Positions 1-5,936 of a stretch of DNA of 13,461 bases are shown here, one piece after another. The notes beneath the pieces were generated by a model, which worked only from the letters and a program-made list of their open reading frames with translations, was not told where the DNA came from and made no database searches. Within the stretch, counting starts at the first letter, position 1. Each line of letters opens with the position of its first letter. The translations under genes and the position numbers were made by a program. This DNA is from an uncultured Chlorobiaceae bacterium (GTDB lineage: Bacteria > Bacteroidota > Chlorobiia > Chlorobiales > Chlorobiaceae): assembly GCA_903904495.1 (NCBI GenBank), contig CAIVCU010000286.1:1-13461 (forward strand), written 5' to 3'.

Positions 1-460
1 TCTCTGGCAAATAAACTGCCGTATTTTTGGCCACAACTTGGGTTATAAAGCTGGATATTTAAAATTAGAGTGACAACAAACATCATATTCATGCTTTGCC
101 GACTAGTAAACCTATACACCCATGTCATTTACTTATTAAATCAATGAGCCATGTGATGCTGTAAGAAAGAAGGTCATTGCACTGAAACAATCCATTGCTG
201 TTGACTCATAGTTCTCATGCGTCCCCGGTATTGAAAAAAAGAACGCATCCTATGGGTATTTGCTCCATGCAGAAGATGCAGTTTGCTGAGATCATCCATA
301 GATGCTTAAAAAAAAACCATCGAGGCTGTAATTCTGCGCTGCATTATTTGATGAGGCAATAGGTGCATTTCTTGAGGGTGACCAGCAGTTGTGAGCATTA
401 TTAAGGCGAGAAGAGCACTAAAAAAAAGAAAAGTTAAAAGCGTAGTTCAGACGTGTTGTC

Positions 461-479
461 GATAAATACAGTATTTATC
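461..479. promoter_or_regulatory. Perfect 19-bp palindrome, possible operator
   Basis: The sequence GATAAATACAGTATTTATC is a perfect inverted repeat: two 9-base arms around a single central A. It lies about 180 bases upstream of the NusG-like gene in otherwise non-coding DNA. The odd-length AT-rich dyad is typical of a binding site for a dimeric regulator. It is too short-looped and T-poor afterwards to be an ordinary terminator. The protein that would bind it is unknown. Confidence 0.45.
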
Positions 480-570
480 AGAAGATTAAATTCAAAATCA
501 TCCTGATAAGAAGTGCTGCGTTCTGGTATGTGGGGGGTGACTGAATGCTTTGTCTTGGCAATATAAAACG

Positions 571-601
571 CAGTTGTTACCTTTGCTTTGAGATAACACT
601 G
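571..601 (+). other. Bulged hairpin in the leader of the NusG-like gene
   Basis: CAGTTGTTA (571-579) can pair with TAACACTG (594-601), giving an eight-pair stem with one bulged T and a 14-base loop. It lies about 58 bases before the start codon. A GTGACGGGC then T-run segment (614-627) follows. Its role in transcription pausing or attenuation is inference from position only. Confidence 0.25.
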
Positions 602-659
602 AAGTCTTAGTTAGTGACGGGCTTTTTCGTTATTACCAGAAATTATAATATCCGGTTGC

Positions 660-1250
660 ATGATTGAAGTTCAGAATTTGAGATGGTACGCTGTCTATGT
701 AAGGTCACGACATGAAAAAAAAGTGCATCAGATGTTACTTGAACGGGAGCTTACAAGTTTTTTGCCTTTGCTTGAGACATGGAAGCAATGGAGCGATAGA
801 AGGAAGAAGGTGAGTGATCCATTGTTCAGGGGTTATGTGTTTGTCAATATTGATCTTCGCAAGGATAATATTAATGTGCTTGATACTGAAGGGGTGGTGA
901 AGTTTATCGGGATTGGTAAACATCCTTCGGTTATTGGTGAAAAAGATATTGAGTGGCTGAGAAAGCTGGTAAGGGAACCCGATGCGATAAATGGCGTTGT
1001 AGTCTCTCTTCCTGCCGGGCAGAGGGTCAGGGTGATTGCAGGTCCGTTTAAGGATTTAGAAGGCGTTGTTGTAAAACAGGGCAGGGAGACCCGGTTAGTG
1101 GTTTATTTTGATAGCATTATGCAAGGAGTAGAGGTCAGTATTTTTCCTGATTTGCTTATGCCGGTTTCCACTGGCACAAAGTCTTTGCATGGTGATTCAT
1201 CCGAGCATAGTGGTATTGTATCAGTTGAAAAGCATTTTCTGCGGTTGTGA
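660..1250 (+). CDS. NusG-family (RfaH/UpxY-like) transcription antitermination protein
   Basis: This 196-residue protein is a NusG paralogue. Residues about 8-105 form the NGN domain that binds the RNA polymerase clamp; it begins with RWYAVYVRSRHEKKV and contains the typical DPLFRGYVFVNID strand. Residues about 118-165 form a KOW domain with GPFKDLEGVVV. The last 30 residues are not conserved. Housekeeping nusG sits beside secE and ribosomal genes; this copy does not, so a specialised RfaH/UpxY-type factor is the better reading. Such proteins usually head polysaccharide or other long operons and act on their own leader RNA, which fits the long untranslated upstream region. The next gene, 81 bases on, is an MFS transporter rather than glycan genes. 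The target operon is therefore not evident here. The ATG start is natural because the NGN domain begins eight residues later. Confidence 0.88.
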   Translation: MIEVQNLRWYAVYVRSRHEKKVHQMLLERELTSFLPLLETWKQWSDRRKKVSDPLFRGYVFVNIDLRKDNINVLDTEGVVKFIGIGKHPSVIGEKDIEWLRKLVREPDAINGVVVSLPAGQRVRVIAGPFKDLEGVVVKQGRETRLVVYFDSIMQGVEVSIFPDLLMPVSTGTKSLHGDSSEHSGIVSVEKHFLRL

Positions 1251-1318
1251 ATTATAGGTTTTAGTAAGGGACTGGAAGGACTTCAGGGATGAGGAGGAAG
1301 TTTTTTGCACTAAACCGT

Positions 1319-1324
1319 AAAGGA
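1319..1324 (+). promoter_or_regulatory. Shine-Dalgarno that supports a TTG start
   Basis: AAGGAG is followed seven bases later by TTG at 1332-1334. No in-frame ATG exists until codon 63 of the transporter, inside its second membrane segment, so this ribosome binding site decides the TTG start. Confidence 0.7.
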
Positions 1325-1331
1325 GTTTTTT

Positions 1332-2573
1332 TTGGTTCTTAAGGAGCATGCTTCGGTTCGCGACATTTTCAGTCTACCTGTGATTGTGGCAGCGCTGGGT
1401 TACTTTGTCGATATCTATGATCTGGTGCTCTTCAGTATCGTCAGGGTGCCGAGTCTGAAATCGTTTGGTCTTTCAGGGAAGGAACTGATCGATTACGGGG
1501 TTTATCTGTTGAATATGCAGATGATCGGCATGCTGGTCGGTGGTGTTCTCTGGGGTTGGCTGGGCGATAAAAAGGGGCGCCTGAAAATAATGTTTGCTTC
1601 TATTCTGCTTTATTCCATTGCCAATATTGCGAATGGATTTGTCTCCTCGCTCCCTGCGTATGCCGTCTTGAGATTTATTGCGGGTGTTGGTCTTGCCGGT
1701 GAACTTGGTGCAGGTATTACCCTGGTGTCAGAGGTGCTGCACACCAGGATACGCGGTTACGGCACCATGCTTGTCGCATCAATAGGCGTTTCCGGAGCTA
1801 TTCTTGCAAACGTCGTGGCTAACACCTATGAGTGGCATAACGCTTTTTTTATCGGAGGAGGTCTCGGCCTCCTTTTACTTGCCGCGCGCGTCAAGGTTGC
1901 CGAGTCGGGTATGTTTAAAGCGATGGAGGAAAAAACCGGAATCAACCGGGGCAACATGCTTGCCTTGTTTACTGATCGTAAGAGGTTTTTCCGCTATCTC
2001 AATTCCATCATGATCGGGGTGCCGATCTGGTTTGTGGTTGGGGTGCTTATTACATTTTCACCTGAATTTGCTGCTGAACTGCATATTACCGGGCCGGTTT
2101 CAGCGGGAAATGCTGTGATGTACTGCTATCTCGGCCTCGTGTTTGGCGATCTTTCAAGTGGACTGTTAAGCCAGCTTTTACAGAGCAGGAAAAAGGTCAT
2201 TCTGTTGTTTATGCTGCTCACTGTCGCAGCGGTTGCGCTCTATTTTCTGCAAGGGAGCAAAAGCCCGCAATTCTTTTACGTTGTTTGTTCCATTCTTGGG
2301 TTTGCAGGAGGTTACTGGGCTATTTTTGTGACCGTTGCTGCCGAACAGTTTGGTACCAATCTGCGGGCAACGGTTGCAACTACAGTACCGAATCTTGTTC
2401 GTGGGATGGTGGTGCCGATTACCATGTTGTTTCAGTTCTGCCGGAGCTTTTTGGGGCTCGAATCAGGGGCTTTGCTTGTTGGCGCCATTTGTATTACGGC
2501 GGCCTTCTTTTCGCTTGGAGCTCTTGAGGAAACCTTCCATAAAGACCTTGATTATTTCGAAGAATTTATTTGA
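1332..2573 (+). CDS. Major facilitator superfamily transporter
   Basis: This 413-residue inner-membrane protein has about twelve hydrophobic segments, the usual MFS length. The loop between segments 2 and 3 carries the MFS signature GWLGDKKGRLK (75-85). Acidic residues in the first segment (D27, D30), an LAGELGAGITLVSE stretch (121-134), ESGMF after segment 6 (191-195) and AEQFGTNLRATVATT (337-351) recall the sugar-porter, aromatic-acid and metabolite:H+ symporter branches. A proton-coupled carrier for a small organic solute is likely, but the substrate cannot be read from the sequence. The start is TTG, supported by a well-spaced AAGGAG. It follows the NusG-like gene by 81 bases and may be cotranscribed with it. 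Its last 22 bases overlap the 3' end of uvrA on the opposite strand, with no room for a private terminator. Confidence 0.85.
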   Translation: MVLKEHASVRDIFSLPVIVAALGYFVDIYDLVLFSIVRVPSLKSFGLSGKELIDYGVYLLNMQMIGMLVGGVLWGWLGDKKGRLKIMFASILLYSIANIANGFVSSLPAYAVLRFIAGVGLAGELGAGITLVSEVLHTRIRGYGTMLVASIGVSGAILANVVANTYEWHNAFFIGGGLGLLLLAARVKVAESGMFKAMEEKTGINRGNMLALFTDRKRFFRYLNSIMIGVPIWFVVGVLITFSPEFAAELHITGPVSAGNAVMYCYLGLVFGDLSSGLLSQLLQSRKKVILLFMLLTVAAVALYFLQGSKSPQFFYVVCSILGFAGGYWAIFVTVAAEQFGTNLRATVATTVPNLVRGMVVPITMLFQFCRSFLGLESGALLVGAICITAAFFSLGALEETFHKDLDYFEEFI

Positions 2574-5437
2574 TGGAATGGCGCGGGAACATGGCCGTTA
2601 TTTTGCGTCATCTCCATGTTAAGGAAGGTGCCGGTGTAGGAGTGTTTCATTTGAGCAATCTGTTCAGGTGTACCTTCTGCAATTATTTTTCCTCCTTCGA
2701 ATCCTCCTTCAGGGCCGACATCGATAATCCAGTCGCTGTTTTTTATAATATCAAGGTTGTGTTCGATAATAATCACGCTGTTGCCTTTGTCAACGAGTTT
2801 ACGGAGAACTTCGAGCAGGTGCTGAATATCCTGGAAATGAAGTCCGGTCGTAGGTTCGTCAAGAATGTAAAGGGTTTTGCCGGTCTGAATTTTTGCAAGC
2901 TCTGACGAAAGCTTGATGCGCTGTGCTTCACCGCCTGAAAGCATCGGTGATGGCTGGCCGAGCTTGAGGTAACCGAGACCCACGCTCTGCATGGTAGAGA
3001 GGATGCGGAGGATGCGGGGAAAGTCGGTGAAGAATTCTGCAGCTTCCGTGATGGTCATTTCAAGCACATCTGCTATCGATTTGCTACGGTATTTGACCAG
3101 CAGGGTTTCGCGGTTGTAGCGTTCACCCTTGCAATTTTCACATTGGACATAGACATCAGGCAGAAAGTTCATTTCGATTTTCCGGGTTCCTGCGCCCTGG
3201 CAGACTTCGCACCGGCCACCTTTGACATTGAAACTGAACCGTCCGGCTTTGTATCCCCTGATCTGCGCTTCGGGAAGGCGGGTAAAGAAGTCGCGGATAA
3301 AGGTGAATGCTCCGGTATAGGTTGCCGGATTGGACCGTGGTGTTCTTCCGATCGGCGACTGGTCGACATTGACTACCTTGTCTATATTGCTGATCCCTTC
3401 GATGGTGTCGTAGGGATAGGTAAGCAGTTTCGAACGGTAGAAATGACGAGCGAGAATCGGAAAAAGTGTTTCGTTGATGATCGTTGATTTTCCGGATCCG
3501 CTGACACCGGTAATGCTGACCAGTGAACGCAGCGGAATAGTGATATCGATGTTTTGAAGGTTATTGCCCCGACATCCTTTTAAGCGAATGAATTGCTGAT
3601 CGTCTGTTGCATTTTTTTCCTCACCTTTGAAAAAGACCTGCAGCCTGCCGGAAAGGTATTTCGACGTGAGCGAGTTGGGGTCAAGCGATGAGGCTGGACC
3701 TTGGGCAACGAGTTCACCGCCGTATTCTCCAGCTCCTGGTCCGAGGTCGATGATTTCATCGGCTTCGAGCATGGTGTCCTTGTCGTGTTCGACAACAAGG
3801 ACGGTGTTGCCGAGGTCTCTGAGGCGTTTCAGTGAGGTGATAAGCTTATGGTTATCTCGCTGGTGGAGTCCGATGCTCGGTTCGTCGAGCACATAGAGAA
3901 CACCACTGAGTTGAGAGCCGAGCTGCGAGGCGAGTCTGATACGTTGTGCTTCCCCTCCTGAGAGAGTCTGTGAGCTTCTGTCAAGGGAGAGGTAGCTGAG
4001 TCCTACATTAAGGAGAAACTCAATGCGTTTGATAATTTCATGTAACACAGGAGTTGCAACAAGCCTCTCTTTTGCTGTCAGTTTTTCGGGCAGTTCAGTA
4101 AAAAATGCCAAAGCTTCCGGAAGTGGAAGGGATTCTGATTCTGCTATGTTGAGGTCATTTAATTTCACAAGAAGGCTCTCTTTACGCAGTCTTGCCCCTT
4201 TGCATGCGGGACAGGGCTGACGGATCATGTAGCTTTCGGCCCATTCCCGAACTTTGGGAGTACTGGCATTGTTCCGGACCTCCTCAACATAAGGAATTGC
4301 TCCTTGAAAGGGCTGGGGGTAGAGAGTGTCATGACCTGAATAACTGTAGCTGACGTCAAAGGTTCGGCTGCCTGATCCGTTAAGCAGGATGTCCAGCGCT
4401 TGTTTTGGAATATCTGCAATCGGGGTGTCAAGGGTGAAGTCGAATTCCCGGGTGATGGCTTTTATGACCTGCCAGAGATTGCGTTTTCCTGATTTGCCGA
4501 ACGGATCAATGCCACCCTCGTTCAGGGAGAGTGTTGAGTCCGGGATCATCAGTTCGCCTGAAAGCTGCATGAGTTCTCCAAGACCGTTGCACTCCGGGCA
4601 TGCACCATAGGGAGAGTTGAAGCTGAAGTGGTTCGGAGCAAGGGTATCGACCGGTACAGAACCGTCCGAGTATGCATAGCGTGTGCTGAAGGTCAGTTCT
4701 TTCAGCTCGCTTACTACCGGTTCGCAGATAACTGAAGATTTGTGCTCTGACATGCTGATGGCAAGTTTGAGCGCTTTTTTCAGGCGCTCTTCCGAGTCGG
4801 GACCGATAACGATACCGTCAACAACCAGTTCTATGGAGTGGCTTTTATAGCGCTCGATCTGCATCTCTTTTTCCATTTCACGGTATTTTCCGTCAATGCG
4901 GACGCGGAGAAAACCTTTGAGGAGCAGTCGTTCAAAGAGTTCGCGGTAGTGACCTTTGCGTCCGGTTACCAGAGGGGAGAGTATCTGGATTTTTGTACCG
5001 GGTGGCAGAGAGAGAATGGCTTCAGCGATGCTTTCTTCGCTTTGCTTTTGCAGCATGTGTCCGGTGACGGGGTCGTAGCGTCTGCCGGCTTTGGCATAGA
5101 GAAGTCGTATAAAGTCGTGAATTTCAGTGATCGTTCCGACGGTTGAGCGGGGCGATCGGCTTGTGCTTTTCTGGTCGATGGAGATGACTGGCGAAAGTCC
5201 TTCGATAAAATCAACGTCAGGACGTTCAATGCTGCCGATATACTGCCGGGCATACGGTGAGAGTGTTTCCATAAACCGGCGTTGTCCTTCGGCATAGATG
5301 GTGTCGAAGGCAAGACTTGATTTTCCCGACCCTGAAAGACCGGTAATAACGACAAATTTGTTGCGCGGAATATCAAGAGAGATGTTTTTAAGGTTGTGAA
5401 CTCTTGCTCCCCTGATGTTGATATGACTGAATTCCAT
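2552..5437 (-). CDS. uvrA: Excinuclease ABC subunit A
   Basis: UvrA is the damage-recognition ATPase of nucleotide excision repair; its dimer loads UvrB on distorted DNA. The 961-residue protein is close to the usual length (940 in E. coli) and complete. The first ABC module has Walker A GLSGSGKSS (33-41), signature LSGGEAQRIRLASQLG from 492, and Walker B LYVLDEPSIGLH from 514. The second has GVSGSGKST (644-652), LSGGEAQRIKL from 833 and LYILDEPTTGLH from 856. CxxC pairs lie at C280/C283 and C409/C412, and the C-terminal zinc module is C743/C746 with C766/C769. All key residues are present, so it is a canonical UvrA rather than a short UvrA2-like paralogue. A purine-rich AGAGAGA stretch precedes the ATG. 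No uvrB or uvrC is nearby, and I see no clear LexA-type box upstream. Confidence 0.98.
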   Translation of the reverse strand: MEFSHINIRGARVHNLKNISLDIPRNKFVVITGLSGSGKSSLAFDTIYAEGQRRFMETLSPYARQYIGSIERPDVDFIEGLSPVISIDQKSTSRSPRSTVGTITEIHDFIRLLYAKAGRRYDPVTGHMLQKQSEESIAEAILSLPPGTKIQILSPLVTGRKGHYRELFERLLLKGFLRVRIDGKYREMEKEMQIERYKSHSIELVVDGIVIGPDSEERLKKALKLAISMSEHKSSVICEPVVSELKELTFSTRYAYSDGSVPVDTLAPNHFSFNSPYGACPECNGLGELMQLSGELMIPDSTLSLNEGGIDPFGKSGKRNLWQVIKAITREFDFTLDTPIADIPKQALDILLNGSGSRTFDVSYSYSGHDTLYPQPFQGAIPYVEEVRNNASTPKVREWAESYMIRQPCPACKGARLRKESLLVKLNDLNIAESESLPLPEALAFFTELPEKLTAKERLVATPVLHEIIKRIEFLLNVGLSYLSLDRSSQTLSGGEAQRIRLASQLGSQLSGVLYVLDEPSIGLHQRDNHKLITSLKRLRDLGNTVLVVEHDKDTMLEADEIIDLGPGAGEYGGELVAQGPASSLDPNSLTSKYLSGRLQVFFKGEEKNATDDQQFIRLKGCRGNNLQNIDITIPLRSLVSITGVSGSGKSTIINETLFPILARHFYRSKLLTYPYDTIEGISNIDKVVNVDQSPIGRTPRSNPATYTGAFTFIRDFFTRLPEAQIRGYKAGRFSFNVKGGRCEVCQGAGTRKIEMNFLPDVYVQCENCKGERYNRETLLVKYRSKSIADVLEMTITEAAEFFTDFPRILRILSTMQSVGLGYLKLGQPSPMLSGGEAQRIKLSSELAKIQTGKTLYILDEPTTGLHFQDIQHLLEVLRKLVDKGNSVIIIEHNLDIIKNSDWIIDVGPEGGFEGGKIIAEGTPEQIAQMKHSYTGTFLNMEMTQNNGHVPAPFHQINSSK

Positions 5438-5665
5438 GTGTATTTTTTCTCTCTCTTTCTTTTTTGGCTGTGCAACCGCAAACTCTGGATGATTATGCTT
5501 AGCTCAACCGTAAGATGAAGGCTATGGTTTCTTTTTATAAAAAAAACTTTGTGAAAAATGTTTCTGCTTTATATTTGGGTCATCTGTCCGATCTCCCTTT
5601 TGGTCAAAATCGGATTGATACTTTTTTAGATTCATAATTACGCAAAACATTAAGCAACATTCAAT

Positions 5666-5824
5666 ATGGAAATTATTTACCAGAAGCAAGCCGAAAAAGG
5701 TAAACAATGTCAGGATTGCCAGAGCTTTGCTCCAAAGGCTGATAATGCGGCGGCAGGTACTTGTTTTGGCAAGGATGTAGTTGCCGAAGGTGGCTGCATG
5801 TTTTTTAAGAAAAAGGAAGCTTAA
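5666..5824 (+). CDS. Small four-cysteine protein resembling a minimal high-potential iron-sulfur protein
   Basis: A 52-residue protein begins MEIIYQKQAEKGKQCQDCQS. Its four cysteines are spaced C15-x2-C18-x14-C33-x10-C44, with an aromatic after the first pair (F21), G31 before C33, a valine pair V38-V39, GGC at 42-44 and FF shortly after. This order and spacing match the HiPIP family, whose cysteines bind one [4Fe-4S] cluster used in electron transfer. Known HiPIPs are exported and usually carry GWC at the last cysteine; here no signal peptide exists and the residue is glycine. It would therefore be cytoplasmic, either a divergent HiPIP or another small iron-sulfur or zinc protein. The start is fixed: an in-frame stop lies 15 bases upstream with no other start codon between. 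No strong ribosome site is seen. It has its own 228-base upstream spacer and a strong terminator after it. Confidence 0.7.
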   Translation: MEIIYQKQAEKGKQCQDCQSFAPKADNAAAGTCFGKDVVAEGGCMFFKKKEA

Positions 5825-5835
5825 GCATTAGTCCT

Positions 5836-5866
5836 AAGTTCTGAGTGCTGAGTTCTGAGAGATGAG
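5836..5866. repeat. Degenerate heptanucleotide tandem repeat
   Basis: Four consecutive 7-base units read AAGTTCT, GAGTGCT, GAGTTCT and GAGAGAT, followed by a partial GAG. They lie between the stop codon of the small cysteine protein and the terminator hairpin. Short degenerate heptamer arrays of this kind occur dispersed in intergenic DNA of some bacteria. No function is evident here. Confidence 0.5.
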
Positions 5867-5874
5867 TATAAAGT

Positions 5875-5910
5875 AAAAGAGAAAGGCGGCCTTGGCCGCC
5901 TTTCTCTTTT
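5875..5910. terminator. Bidirectional intrinsic terminator
   Basis: The arm AAAAGAGAAAGGCGGCC (5875-5891) and its exact complement (5894-5910) form a perfect 17-bp dyad around TT. In RNA the innermost pairs would open to give a small loop. The GC core GGCGGCC is flanked by A-rich sequence on one side and T-rich on the other, so it should terminate in both directions. It stands between the + strand small cysteine protein and the 3' end of minus-strand ppdK. Confidence 0.9.
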
Positions 5911-5936
5911 GATAGGATCTTTTGTATAGGGCTGGT

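Larger units (their letters stand above)
1..659. other. Gene-poor region and leader upstream of the NusG-like gene
   Basis: No open reading frame of 60 codons or more is present on either strand, and I recognise no RNA gene. The stretch is AT-rich with several poly-A runs (around 234-240, 308-316 and 420-427). A perfect 19-bp palindrome (461-479) and a bulged hairpin (571-601) lie in its right half. Around 170-420 short translated pieces in changing frames read like coding sequence, but they are broken by stops and by homopolymer runs, so this could be a decayed gene. A weak promoter-like pair (TTGGCA at 555-560, 17 bases, TACCTT at 578-583) could drive the downstream gene. Confidence 0.5.

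Noticed and set aside
210..247. ATGCGT/ACGCAT inverted repeat
   Set aside because: Six-base arms with a 20-base loop are expected by chance in this length of sequence.
4838..5146. + strand open frame opposite the uvrA 5' half
   Set aside because: Shadow of uvrA, with composition typical of antisense translation and no start context. The same holds for the frames at 3143-3487 and 2570-2905.
5588..5613. TTTTG/CAAAA with flanking CCGA/TCGG before the small cysteine gene
   Set aside because: Short arms, a six-base asymmetric bulge and a two-base loop; may be chance in AT-rich DNA.
5522..5707. 61-codon minus-strand frame in the spacer between uvrA and the small cysteine protein
   Set aside because: It overlaps the start of the HiPIP-like gene, has low-complexity K/F-rich composition and no clear ribosome site.
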